64,000 bases of DNA from the NCBI GenBank assembly GCA_942491115.1, contig CALNZV010000008.1, positions 186,001-250,000 of the forward strand, read 5' to 3'. Positions 50,196 to 58,734 of this stretch are shown here, in pieces. The stretch is from CALNZV01 sp942491115. Lineage in GTDB: Bacteria > Desulfobacterota > Desulfobacteria > Desulfobacterales > UBA5852. Within the stretch, counting starts at the first letter, position 1. The number at the start of each line of letters is the position of its first letter. The notes under the pieces are model-generated. The model ran no database searches, had not been told where the DNA came from, and worked only from the letters and a program-made list of their open reading frames with translations. The position numbers and the translations under genes are program-made.

Positions 50196-51275
50196 ATGGA
50201 CCTCATCATCTTCATCGCTGGGTTGTCTCTGCTGATCGGCGGTGCCGAAGCCCTGGTCCGGGGCGCCTCCCGGCTGGCCCGGGCGGCCGGGGTATCCACC
50301 CTCGTCATCGGACTCACGGTGGTTTCTTTCGGCACCAGTGCCCCGGAGCTGGCCATCAGCGTCCGGTCGGCCATTTCCGGCGGCCCCGGCGCCGACATCG
50401 CTATCGGCAACGTGGTCGGCAGCAACATCGCCAACATTCTTCTGATCATCGGATTGTCAGCCGTCGCCGTCCCGATGGTGGTGTCCATGCGGTTGATCCA
50501 GCTGGACGTCCCGATCATGATCGCCGCATCCCTTCTGATGCTGCTACTGGGTGCGGACGGACGAATTGGCATCGTGGATGGGCTGGTTCTACTGTCGGGA
50601 ATCGCAGGGTACCTGTCCTTCCTTTATCTTCAAAGCCGAAAGGGGGCGACCGACGAATCGGCCTCAACTCCCGGCCGTGGACGCCGCTCCAGGATCTGGG
50701 TCGACATCGGCCTGGTTCTGACCGGGCTGGCTATGCTGGTGGCGGGGGCCAACTGGCTGGTGGAGGCGGCGCTCTCTCTCGCCCGAAGCATGGGGGTCAG
50801 TGAGCTGATCATCAGCCTGTCCCTTGTGGCCGTCGGCACCTCCCTGCCGGAAATCGCTACCTCTCTGATGGCCGCCCTTAGGGGAGAGCGGGACATCGCC
50901 GTCGGCAACGCCTTGGGCAGCAATATCTTTAATATTCTGTTGGTGCTCGGCGCCGCTGCTGTGGCCGCTCCCGAGGGGGTGAGGGTGCCGGCGACCACTA
51001 TTTATTTCGATATTCCCGTGATGATCGCCGTGGCGGTGGCCTGTCTGCCGTTTTTTTTTACCGACCATCTTATCAGCCGCTTCGAAGGCGTTCTGTTTCT
51101 GGCCTATTACGGGGCCTACCTGGCCTATCTGTACTTGAACGCCGGCGATCACGGTGCCCTGCCGTTGTATAATTATGTAATGATCGTTTTTGTGGCTCCC
51201 CTGACCGTGCTGACCCTGGGGATCGGGGTCTGGCGGCAAGTGAAACGCCGACGTTTGGAACAGCGCCCCAAATGA
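50196..51275 (+). CDS. calcium/sodium antiporter (YrbG/CaCA family)
   Basis: About 359 residues from ATG 50196, where AGGA lies 4 bases upstream. The two inverted alpha repeats are GTSAPELAISVRSAI...GNVVGSNIANILLIIG and GTSLPEIATSLMAAL...GNALGSNIFNILLVLG, the ion-binding core of K+-dependent Na+/Ca2+ exchangers. About ten membrane helices with a basic central loop. It exchanges Ca2+ for Na+ or H+ across the inner membrane. Confidence 0.94.
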   Translation: MDLIIFIAGLSLLIGGAEALVRGASRLARAAGVSTLVIGLTVVSFGTSAPELAISVRSAISGGPGADIAIGNVVGSNIANILLIIGLSAVAVPMVVSMRLIQLDVPIMIAASLLMLLLGADGRIGIVDGLVLLSGIAGYLSFLYLQSRKGATDESASTPGRGRRSRIWVDIGLVLTGLAMLVAGANWLVEAALSLARSMGVSELIISLSLVAVGTSLPEIATSLMAALRGERDIAVGNALGSNIFNILLVLGAAAVAAPEGVRVPATTIYFDIPVMIAVAVACLPFFFTDHLISRFEGVLFLAYYGAYLAYLYLNAGDHGALPLYNYVMIVFVAPLTVLTLGIGVWRQVKRRRLEQRPK

Positions 51276-51423
51276 TCGCGGATCACCAGTGCCACGCTGG
51301 AATCGGCGCCGCCGCCGACGCTTCGCACGACGGATGACAGCACGGGAAGAATACCCGGTGCCGGGAAGCGGATCCCGGCGCAAACCGTTTGCCCCAACGC
51401 TCACCGATAGGAGGAGTGTCGAC

Positions 51424-52338
51424 ATGAAACCCCGACGGAGCATCCTTTCCGTTCCCGGACATATCAAGAAAATGCACGACAAGGCCATGGACAGCAAGGC
51501 CGACGTGGTTATGCTGGATCTGGAGGACAGCGTCCCCCTGGATGCCAAGGCCTCAGCCCGGGATCAGGTCGTCCGAACCCTGTTGTCCCGAGAACCTGAC
51601 GGCCGGACGACGGCGCTTCGGATCAACGCCATCGACACCCCCTTCGCCTACCGTGACCTTCTGGAGGTAGTCGAGTCCGCCGGAGATCGCTTAGACGCCG
51701 TGGTGGTTCCAAAAGTCGATCACCCCGGCGATGTTCACTTTGTGGACCGGTTTTTGACCGGCATGGAGATGAATTCGGGGGTGTCTCGGCCCATAGGGAT
51801 CGAGGCCTCTATCGAGTCCGCCGAGGGCCTGGAGCGGGTGTCGGAGATCGCCCGGGCGAGCAACCGGCTCGTTTCCCTGGTCTTCGGTATCGCCGACTAC
51901 TCGGCATCGGTGGGGGCGCGGCTCGCATCCATCTCCGGCCACGGTGAGGGGGAGGAAACCATCACCACCGGCTACCGCTGGCACTTCCCCGTCAGCCGGA
52001 TAGTCATGGCGGCCAAGTCAGCCGGCATCCTGGCCATCGACGCCCCCTACGGTCATTTCAAGGACGTGACGGGGCTGGAAACGTCGGCACAAACCACATG
52101 CGCCCTTGGCTGCGACGGCAAGTGGGCCATCCATCCGGACCAGATCGACACCATCAACCGGGTATTCTCCCCCACGGACGAGGAGGTCGAGCGGGCAAGG
52201 CGCATCCTGGAGGCCGATGAGACGGCCAGGGAAAACGGTCTGGGGGCCGTGGCCGTCGACGGCCGCATGGTGGATCAGGCAACCGTGCGGCTGGCCAGAC
52301 GGCTCTGGGATCAAGCAACCCATATCAAACGCGGTTGA
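51424..52338 (+). CDS. HpcH/HpaI-family CoA-ester lyase (CitE/malyl-CoA lyase-like)
   Basis: About 304 residues from ATG 51424 (AGGAGGAG upstream). The TIM-barrel lyase motifs are RRSILSVPGH, VMLDLEDSVPLDAK, ALRINAIDT, VVVPKV, GIEASIESAEGLERV (Mg-binding Glu), VFGIADYSASVG (Asp) and KWAIHPDQI near the end. The family cleaves or forms C-C bonds of CoA thioesters such as malyl-, methylmalyl- or citramalyl-CoA. No citrate lyase alpha or gamma genes are near, so a free-standing malyl/citramalyl-CoA lyase is more likely than citrate lyase. Confidence 0.9.
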   Translation: MKPRRSILSVPGHIKKMHDKAMDSKADVVMLDLEDSVPLDAKASARDQVVRTLLSREPDGRTTALRINAIDTPFAYRDLLEVVESAGDRLDAVVVPKVDHPGDVHFVDRFLTGMEMNSGVSRPIGIEASIESAEGLERVSEIARASNRLVSLVFGIADYSASVGARLASISGHGEGEETITTGYRWHFPVSRIVMAAKSAGILAIDAPYGHFKDVTGLETSAQTTCALGCDGKWAIHPDQIDTINRVFSPTDEEVERARRILEADETARENGLGAVAVDGRMVDQATVRLARRLWDQATHIKRG

Positions 52339-52476
52339 GCGCCGACCGGGAGGCGGGCGGAAGCGGCGGCAATGGTTTCTCCCGTCTTGACAGCGGGAGG
52401 ACCTCTCCTGTAGGTCTCATGAGACTCGGGTGGCCTCTGGCAATCCGGTAAGGGCTCAAGGGAAAAGGAGGACGCG

Positions 52477-52956
52477 GTGAAGATACGGTTCTACCCCGGT
52501 GCCGCACTCGTGATGGCCGCCCTGGTGACGGCCTTCTGGGGGATGCCGCTTTCAGTCGCGGCAGAGGACCCCATGGCCATTATGCTGGAGAAGATCCAGG
52601 CCGATAAAAAGGTGTTCATCGCCTCCCACATGACCTTGACGGCGTCTGAGGCCCGGGCCTTCTGGCCGGTTTACGACGACTACCAGGCAGGGGTGGGACA
52701 GCTTGAGTTGCGCTCGGAGCGTCTGTTGGACGCCTATCGTCAGGCGTATCCAAACCTGACCGATCGACGGGCCAAAGATCTCATGAATGAATTTTTGGCC
52801 ATCGAAAGCGAATTTCAGGCCATCCGCCAGTCCTTCCTGCCCCGCTTCCGGGAAGCCCTTCCCGAGAAAAAGGTCTTTCGATACTACCAAATCGAAAACA
52901 AGATCCGGGCGGTTCGGAACTATCAACTGGCGCGGACCGTTCCGGCGGTCCAGTAA
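52477..52956 (+). CDS. exported helical hypothetical protein
   Basis: A 159-residue protein from GTG 52477, with AAAGGAGG upstream. A signal peptide (1 to ~28, ending SVAA) is followed by an all-helical domain with conserved-looking LTASEARAFWPVYDDYQ and FRYYQIENKIRAVRNYQLA. This is a widespread periplasmic type with weak similarity to Spy-like proteins. No metal-binding cluster is visible. Function unknown. Confidence 0.82.
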   Translation: MKIRFYPGAALVMAALVTAFWGMPLSVAAEDPMAIMLEKIQADKKVFIASHMTLTASEARAFWPVYDDYQAGVGQLELRSERLLDAYRQAYPNLTDRRAKDLMNEFLAIESEFQAIRQSFLPRFREALPEKKVFRYYQIENKIRAVRNYQLARTVPAVQ

Positions 52957-52991
52957 CCCGACCGTCGATAGCACGAGGAGCAGGCCCCTCC

Positions 52992-53657
52992 ATGGCATCG
53001 CCAACCCCGGATCGGACATCCTTTCGATTTATCGTTCTATTGGGGTTGATCCTTGGGCTTCTGGTGGTGGAACCCCTGATCAGGCCGTTTGCCGCTGCAG
53101 AAATCCTGGTGAGTCTCTTATTCACCATCGTTTTTATCGGGACCCTCTTTTCCGTGTTCAAGAAGAAGGGGTTTCTCATCGCCGGCGGATTCTTGATCCT
53201 GCCGGAGTTGGCCGAATCATGGGTGCCCTTACCCGATATTCCTGTAAACCTAGCGGCTATAGGAAAAGGGTTCAGCGCCATGTTCTTCATGCTGGCCACC
53301 TATGAGATTCTTACGTTTGTCTGGAAACAGGCGGAGGTCACCAAAGCGGTCATCTATGCCTCCTTGGTGGGTTATCTGCTTCTTGCCGTCACCTGGTCCT
53401 ACCTTTACCTGCTGGTGGAAGCCCTTTTACCCGGCTCCTTCGAGGCAGTGGCAGAAATTGGCCGCGAGGGACGCCAGATGGCCTTTCTCTATTACAGCTT
53501 CGTCACCATCACCACCCTGGGATACGGGGACATCACGCCGACCACCGAGATCGCCCGGTCGGTGACGATCCTGGAGGCGGTCATCGGGCAGCTCTACATG
53601 GTGGTCCTGGTCGCCTGGCTGGTGGGGATGCACGTGTCCCGGCGTTCCAAGCCCTGA
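52992..53657 (+). CDS. two-pore-loop-type potassium channel family protein
   Basis: A 221-residue membrane protein with about six helices. The end has the K+ selectivity filter in FVTITTLGYGDITPTTEIARS, preceded by a pore helix and followed by a final helix (GQLYMVVLVAWLVGMHV). GAGGAG lies about 12 bases upstream of the ATG. No cytoplasmic RCK domain is present. It should be a simple K+-selective channel in the inner membrane. Confidence 0.9.
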   Translation: MASPTPDRTSFRFIVLLGLILGLLVVEPLIRPFAAAEILVSLLFTIVFIGTLFSVFKKKGFLIAGGFLILPELAESWVPLPDIPVNLAAIGKGFSAMFFMLATYEILTFVWKQAEVTKAVIYASLVGYLLLAVTWSYLYLLVEALLPGSFEAVAEIGREGRQMAFLYYSFVTITTLGYGDITPTTEIARSVTILEAVIGQLYMVVLVAWLVGMHVSRRSKP

Positions 53658-53716
53658 GGCGGGGCACACCCCTGATCCGATGCCTGATGCTTCGCCCGAC
53701 AAAGAAAGGTACCGTC

Positions 53717-55204
53717 ATGGTCAAAAACCCGGTTCTGATTATGTCCCTGGCCCTAACCGGTGGGATAGCGGGGTGGGGAATCGTCGACACTGCGGGACTT
53801 GCCGCCTTCGCCTCAACCATCGTGGGCTTCATGTTCACCAGCCGTGGCTGGTTCATCATGCTGTCAGCCACCTTTTTCGTTTTTCTCTGCCTGGGGCTTG
53901 CCTTTTCCCGCTTCGGAAACATTAAGTTAGGCAAGGACGACGACGAGCCCGAGTTTTCCACCATCAGTTGGATCACCATGCTTTTTGCCGCCGGCATGGG
54001 GGTGGGGCTTCTCTACTTCGGCAGCGCCGAACCCCTTTTCCACTTCAAGATGCTGCGGCCCCATCTGAGCGACCCGGAATCCGCCCAGCATGCCCTCTTT
54101 GCCACCAACTTCCACTGGGGGCTCCACGCCTGGGCCATCTATGCCGTTACCGGCCTTATCATCGCCTATTTCAGCTTCCGGAAAGGCCAGCCCAACCTCA
54201 TCAGCGCCCCCATCCGATACGTATTTGGAGACCGGGGGTGGCCCCGGTGGGTGGGCGGGTTCAGCGACCTAATGGCCATCACGGCCATCGCCATCGGCGT
54301 GGGGGGCTCTATCGCCATGGGGGTGTTCCAGGTCCAGGCCGGGGTGGCGGCCCTTATCAACTTAGAAAACCCCGGTGTCACCTTGAGCATGACCATCTTC
54401 GTCCTCCTGGTCATCTCCTTTCTATTGCCCCTGACGGTGGATCTGGGCAAGGGCATGGCGCTGCTCTCCAACACCGCCATGGCCATCGCCGGAGGGCTCA
54501 TGCTCTTCGTCATCATCACCGGCCCCACCCATTACATCATGAGCGCCATCATCGGCGGCCTGGGAGACTATCTGTCCCGGGTCCTGCCCCATGGCTTCCA
54601 GACCTTCACCTTTTTCGACGAAACCGTCGGCAACTGGTTCCAGTCCTGGACCCTGACCTACATGGTCTGGTGGCTGGCCTGGTCGCCCTTCGTCGGGGTT
54701 TTCATTGCACGGATCTCCAAGGGCCGGACCATCAAGGAATACATCCTTGGGGTGGTCATGGTGCCGACGATGTTTTCGATCGTGTGGTTCGGGGTCTTCG
54801 GCAGCATCGGCTTTTTTGGTGCCATGGTGGTCAACGTCGATATTCTGGAAGTGGTGAGAACCAACATCGACACCACCACTTTCTTCGTCCTGGAGCATCT
54901 GCCGTTTACGAAGCTGACCATCGCCGCCACCGTGATTGCCGCGTTTCTCTTCGTGGTCACCAGTGTGGTGAGCGCCGCCTTCGTGCTGTCCATGTTTTCC
55001 AGCATGGGAGATGCCAACCCGACCGTCAGGACAAAGCTCATGTGGGGGGTGATCCTGGGGGCCCTGGGTCTGGTGATGATTTTTTCCAACAGCATCGACG
55101 CCGTCAAAAGCATCATTGCATTGGGCGCCCTGCCCTTCGTCTACATCGTGCTCTTGATCACCGTATGCCTTTTGAAGGCCCTCAAAAAGGAGAACGTCCG
55201 ATGA
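53717..55204 (+). CDS. BCCT-family transporter
   Basis: About 495 residues from ATG 53717 (AAAGG about 8 bases upstream), with twelve helices. Signatures are FAAGMGVGLLYFGSAEPLFHF, the glycine-rich MAITAIAIGVGGSIAMG, and WWLAWSPFVGVFIARISKGRT. The family takes up betaine, choline, carnitine or related quaternary amines with Na+ or H+. No extended osmosensing C-terminus is seen. It overlaps by four bases a 35-codon gene for a single-helix protein. Confidence 0.93.
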   Translation: MVKNPVLIMSLALTGGIAGWGIVDTAGLAAFASTIVGFMFTSRGWFIMLSATFFVFLCLGLAFSRFGNIKLGKDDDEPEFSTISWITMLFAAGMGVGLLYFGSAEPLFHFKMLRPHLSDPESAQHALFATNFHWGLHAWAIYAVTGLIIAYFSFRKGQPNLISAPIRYVFGDRGWPRWVGGFSDLMAITAIAIGVGGSIAMGVFQVQAGVAALINLENPGVTLSMTIFVLLVISFLLPLTVDLGKGMALLSNTAMAIAGGLMLFVIITGPTHYIMSAIIGGLGDYLSRVLPHGFQTFTFFDETVGNWFQSWTLTYMVWWLAWSPFVGVFIARISKGRTIKEYILGVVMVPTMFSIVWFGVFGSIGFFGAMVVNVDILEVVRTNIDTTTFFVLEHLPFTKLTIAATVIAAFLFVVTSVVSAAFVLSMFSSMGDANPTVRTKLMWGVILGALGLVMIFSNSIDAVKSIIALGALPFVYIVLLITVCLLKALKKENVR

Positions 55205-55308
55205 CTCCAACGCTTCCCAATTGGTTCGACACCGTGGGCAACATCGGCGTGTTCGTCTTCATCGGTCTTATGATCTGGCTCTATCTGAAGGAGGACGTGG
55301 AGAAATAA
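55201..55308 (+). CDS. 35-aa single-helix membrane microprotein
   Basis: Starts at ATG 55201 within the stop of the BCCT gene (ATGA), with AAAAGGAG upstream inside that gene. The 35 residues are MTPTLPNWFDTVGNIGVFVFI followed by GLMIWLYLKEDVEK: one membrane helix and a charged tail. Translational coupling and the strong ribosome site suggest that it is a small subunit or stabiliser of the transporter. Confidence 0.75.
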   Translation: MTPTLPNWFDTVGNIGVFVFIGLMIWLYLKEDVEK

Positions 55309-55471
55309 TCATAGATCTGGACCCGGGCGCGCCCGAACCGTCCTTACCGACACCTGATATCGGGTCCGGTCGGGGTCTTGTTGAATTTGGTATCCGGATT
55401 AACTTGATTTGCGGTTTCCTTCTTTTACTGAAGGCTTATCATCGTTCAATCCATGGAATGAGGAGGATTAA

Positions 55472-55981
55472 ATGAAACGCATCACAGTGGTTGCAGCAAT
55501 GATTGGTTTGGCCATTCTGTGGGCCGCGCCCGCCCCGGCCCAGGATCTCATGGTCTACCCAGCCAACGGCCAGAGCAGCGAACAGGCCGAAAAGGACAAA
55601 TTCGCCTGCTATTCGTGGGCCAAGGGGGAAACCGGTTTCGATCCCATGCAGACCCCCACTGCAACCTCCCCGCCGCCGACCCAGCAGGCGACCACCAGCA
55701 CGGCCGGCGGCGCCGCAAGAGGAGCGGTCGGGGGGGGACTCCTGGGAGCGGGTGTGGGTGCGATCGCTGGCGGCAAGAAAGGCGCCAAGAGGGGTCTGGC
55801 TATCGGGGGGTTGACGGGCGGCACCGTCGGCGGGGTTCGGAGCCACAGCCAGCAAAGTCGCGACCGGCAGGCCCAGGAGCAGTGGGAGCAGCAACAGGTC
55901 AACGCGTACCAGAAAAACCGGAGCGCCTACAATCGGGCCTATGCGGCCTGTCTCGAAGGCAAGGGATATTCGGTCAAATAA
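55472..55981 (+). CDS. glycine-zipper family exported protein
   Basis: A 169-residue protein with GAGGAGG upstream. A signal peptide (1 to ~23, APAQ) is followed by a linker and a glycine-zipper (AAGGAARGAVGGGLLGAGVGAIAGGKKGAKRGLAIGG type pattern, split over ~80-115), then a glutamine-rich charged C-terminus. Such proteins associate with the outer membrane or cell wall. The role is unknown. Confidence 0.85.
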   Translation: MKRITVVAAMIGLAILWAAPAPAQDLMVYPANGQSSEQAEKDKFACYSWAKGETGFDPMQTPTATSPPPTQQATTSTAGGAARGAVGGGLLGAGVGAIAGGKKGAKRGLAIGGLTGGTVGGVRSHSQQSRDRQAQEQWEQQQVNAYQKNRSAYNRAYAACLEGKGYSVK

Positions 55982-55998
55982 TCGGACGGGAGAACGCC

Positions 55999-56433
55999 AT
56001 GAACGGACGACAGTGGTTCTTAACGATGATGGCAGTGGTTGCCCTTACCGCCAGCCCGGCCATTGCCGGGGACTTCGACGGCAGTCAAGCCCTGCTCTTT
56101 TCAGTCACTTCGGTCAGCGAGTGCACCCCGGACGGCCGTTGCGAAACGGTCACACCGGAGAGTATCGACCTGCCCCAGTTTCTTAGAATCGACTTCGATC
56201 AAAAAACCGTGACACCGGCCATGGGCCATTCCGACAAACCGCCAACCATCATCGAGCGCTTCGAACCCGTGGACGGCAAACTGGTGCTTCAGGGGGCGGA
56301 AGACGGCTACGAAGGCACTCGCGACGGCTTCGGATGGACGATCGCCATCTCGGAAGACACCGGACGCGGGGTGTTGACGGCCTCGGGAGACGAAGTGGCC
56401 TTTGTGGTTTTCGGTGCCTGCATCCCGTTTTAG
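55999..56433 (+). CDS. exported hypothetical protein
   Basis: A 144-residue protein with a GGGAG-type site before ATG 55999. A signal peptide (MMAVVALTASPAIAG) leads to a beta-rich domain with two cysteines close together (SECTPDGRCE) and a C-terminal VVFGACIPF. It follows the glycine-zipper gene by 17 bases, so the two are likely cotranscribed. No recognised family. Confidence 0.75.
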   Translation: MNGRQWFLTMMAVVALTASPAIAGDFDGSQALLFSVTSVSECTPDGRCETVTPESIDLPQFLRIDFDQKTVTPAMGHSDKPPTIIERFEPVDGKLVLQGAEDGYEGTRDGFGWTIAISEDTGRGVLTASGDEVAFVVFGACIPF

Positions 56434-56511
56434 GGACCGTCAGCCGGCAAGCAGACCGGGCAGGGGGCCACGACGCCCCGACACACGGCGTTTAAAGAGG
56501 GGAAAACACCC

Positions 56512-57726
56512 GTGAATGACGTCTCTTCCCGTTGCGATATCGCTCTGATCGGCGGCGGTATCGTCGGCGTATCGACGGCATGGCAACTGAAACAGCGCTA
56601 TCCGGACGCATCCGTTGTGCTCATCGAAAAAGAACACCGACTGGCTGCGCACCAGACCGGCCACAATTCGGGAGTCATCCACGCCGGGGTTTACTATGCG
56701 CCCGGAAGCTTGAAGGCCTCATTCTGCAAAACAGGCGCCGCCCTGACCATTGCCTTTTGCCGGGAACACGGTCTGCCCTTCGAACAATGCGGAAAACTCC
56801 TGGTGGCCACCGATGAGAAGGACTTTCATCGAATGGGTGCCCTGGAGGAACGCTGCCGTCAAAACGGCATCGACACTCATCGATTGACCGAATCGGAACT
56901 CAGAAAAAAAGAGCCCAACATCATCGGTGTCGGGGCCCTCTTCGTCCCGGCCACCGGTATCACCGACTATCCCCTCATCAGTCGGCAGATGGCCCGTGCG
57001 TTTATGGCGATGGGGGGTAGCATTCTCACCGGCCATGAGGTGACAGGAATTAGAGAGACCTCCAATGGGGTCGACATCAGCGGACCCAACGGCGTCATCA
57101 CAGCCAATTATGTGGTGGCCTGCGGAGGTCTCATGGCCGACCGGCTGGCCAGAATGATGGGCATCGACATCGATTTTCAAATCATTCCATTCAGGGGGGA
57201 ATACTACCGTCTGCCGGACAACCGTAACGACATCATCTCCCATTTGATCTATCCCATCCCGGATCCTGAACTGCCCTTTTTGGGGGTTCATCTCACCCGA
57301 ATGATCGACGGATCCGTGACGGTAGGGCCCAATGCCGTGCTCGGCTGGAAGCGGGAAGGGTACGGACGCATCAATGTCGATCCCAGGGACACGTCAGAGA
57401 TGCTGGGATTCCCCGGTTTCTGGCGGGTTTTGGGAAGCAATCTGGGTTCCGGCCTTGCCGAGATGAGGGATTCGGTTTTCAAGAACGGCTACTTGAAACG
57501 AATTCAGCGGTATTGTCCGAGTTTGAGAATTACCGACCTAAAACCCTATCCCGCGGGCATCCGTGCCCAGGCCGTCCTGAAGGACGGCAGCCTGGTTCAC
57601 GATTTTCTGTTTGCCCACAGCGACCGCTCTTTCCATGTATGCAATGCCCCCTCCCCCGCCGCCACATCGGCCCTGCCCATTGGGGACTACCTGTGCCAAA
57701 AGCTGTCGGAAGCCTTCGGGTTCTAA
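56512..57726 (+). CDS. lhgO: L-2-hydroxyglutarate oxidase (LhgO)-like FAD oxidoreductase
   Basis: A 404-residue DAO-family flavoprotein from GTG 56512. FAD-binding IALIGGGIVGVSTAWQLKQRYP is followed by HQTGHNSGVIHAGVYYAPGSLKASFC, the LhgO signature, and GALFVPATGITDYPLISRQMA. It should oxidise L-2-hydroxyglutarate to 2-oxoglutarate and pass electrons to the quinone pool. A hairpin with ATGACA/TGTCAT and a short T run lies just after the stop. Confidence 0.9.
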   Translation: MNDVSSRCDIALIGGGIVGVSTAWQLKQRYPDASVVLIEKEHRLAAHQTGHNSGVIHAGVYYAPGSLKASFCKTGAALTIAFCREHGLPFEQCGKLLVATDEKDFHRMGALEERCRQNGIDTHRLTESELRKKEPNIIGVGALFVPATGITDYPLISRQMARAFMAMGGSILTGHEVTGIRETSNGVDISGPNGVITANYVVACGGLMADRLARMMGIDIDFQIIPFRGEYYRLPDNRNDIISHLIYPIPDPELPFLGVHLTRMIDGSVTVGPNAVLGWKREGYGRINVDPRDTSEMLGFPGFWRVLGSNLGSGLAEMRDSVFKNGYLKRIQRYCPSLRITDLKPYPAGIRAQAVLKDGSLVHDFLFAHSDRSFHVCNAPSPAATSALPIGDYLCQKLSEAFGF

Positions 57727-57870
57727 TCGACAGCGATGACACCGGCCTCTGTCATTTCTGTTAAAGGCGCACCGCGGCGTCATTCCGATCGCCGATGTGA
57801 ACCGGTGGATTCCTTAGGGCCGAAGGCCAGACACCTGACAATGAACCAGCACCGACACCATAAATTGGTA

Positions 57871-57907
57871 AAGTTGTCTTGACAACTTGCTTCATTTTAC
57901 CCACTAT
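57871..57907 (+). promoter_or_regulatory. sigma-70 promoter overlapping a GntR-type operator
   Basis: A perfect palindrome, AAGTTGTC-TT-GACAACTT (57871-57888), covers the -35 box TTGACA (57879-57884). A 17-base spacer leads to CACTAT (57902-57907) as -10. The following gene is a GntR regulator 66 bases on, so autorepression of the GntR-trpBA unit is the simplest reading. Confidence 0.65.
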
Positions 57908-57972
57908 ACATCTGCCTGTCGGTTTGGTGGGTCGAACCGCACCGCACGCTTTCGGTATCGGCAAGCACCCCT

Positions 57973-58734
57973 ATGGACTGGATCTTGTACATGGAACACG
58001 GTGGTCTGAATCCCGATTCCCCTCTGCCACTCTATCACCAACTGGCCGACCTTCTGCTGTCGAGAATACGGGGCGGCGACTACCAGACGGGCAGCCGAAT
58101 TCCGTCGGAAAACCAGCTGGCGACCGCTTTCGGCATCGGAAGACCCACCGCCCGGCAGGCCATCGATGTGTTGGTGCGCAAAGGGTATTTGTCCCGGCGA
58201 CGCGGGTCGGGAACCTATGTCTGCGAGCCCCGGCAGGAAGTGGACCTCTTTTCCCTCGACGGCACCAGCGCTTCTTTCCAAAAAAAAGGGTTGGATGTCC
58301 ATTTCCGGATGATCGCCCCCGTGTCACTGCGGGTTGCCGACGCGGACCTGGACGGCCCCTTTGCCGGCCGAAAGGCCTATGTTTTTTCACGATTAACCTC
58401 TGTGGGCAACACCCCGGTACTGATCGAGGATCTCTGCCTTCATCCGGACCTGTTTGCCGATATCGACCAGATGGATCTGGAAGGGCGCTCCTTGTCGGCG
58501 ATTGCCGAAGAGCGGTTTTTTCTCCGCCCGATCGGCGGCCGCCAGAATTTTCGAATTGGCTATCTGGATGCCCGCCGAGCCAGATTGCTCCGGGTCAACA
58601 CCGACACCCCCATTCTGGAGGTCAAGCGGGTCATCCATTTTTCACAGTCGGAAAACGGTGTGTTCTCCACCTTTTACTGCCGAACGGATCACTTTGTTTT
58701 TTCCCAAACCATCGGAGGACCGGGTTATGCATAA
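57973..58734 (+). CDS. GntR-family (HutC/UTRA) transcriptional regulator
   Basis: A 253-residue repressor. The winged helix (about 16-85) has LPLYHQLADLLLSRIRGGDYQTGSRIPSENQL and RPTARQAIDVLVRKGYLSRRRGSGTYV. The UTRA ligand domain (about 100-245) ends EVKRVIHFSQSENGVFSTFYCRTDHFVF. The start is 57973 or 57991, each with a weak ribosome site. The gene overlaps trpB by eight bases. It probably binds the palindrome at 57871 and responds to a metabolite linked to trpBA or the ABC transporter. Confidence 0.9.
   Translation: MDWILYMEHGGLNPDSPLPLYHQLADLLLSRIRGGDYQTGSRIPSENQLATAFGIGRPTARQAIDVLVRKGYLSRRRGSGTYVCEPRQEVDLFSLDGTSASFQKKGLDVHFRMIAPVSLRVADADLDGPFAGRKAYVFSRLTSVGNTPVLIEDLCLHPDLFADIDQMDLEGRSLSAIAEERFFLRPIGGRQNFRIGYLDARRARLLRVNTDTPILEVKRVIHFSQSENGVFSTFYCRTDHFVFSQTIGGPGYA

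Noticed and set aside
57736..57757. Terminator hairpin ATGACA/TGTCAT after the LhgO-like gene
   Set aside because: Six base pairs with low G+C and only a short T run; noted in the gene entry but too weak to list alone.
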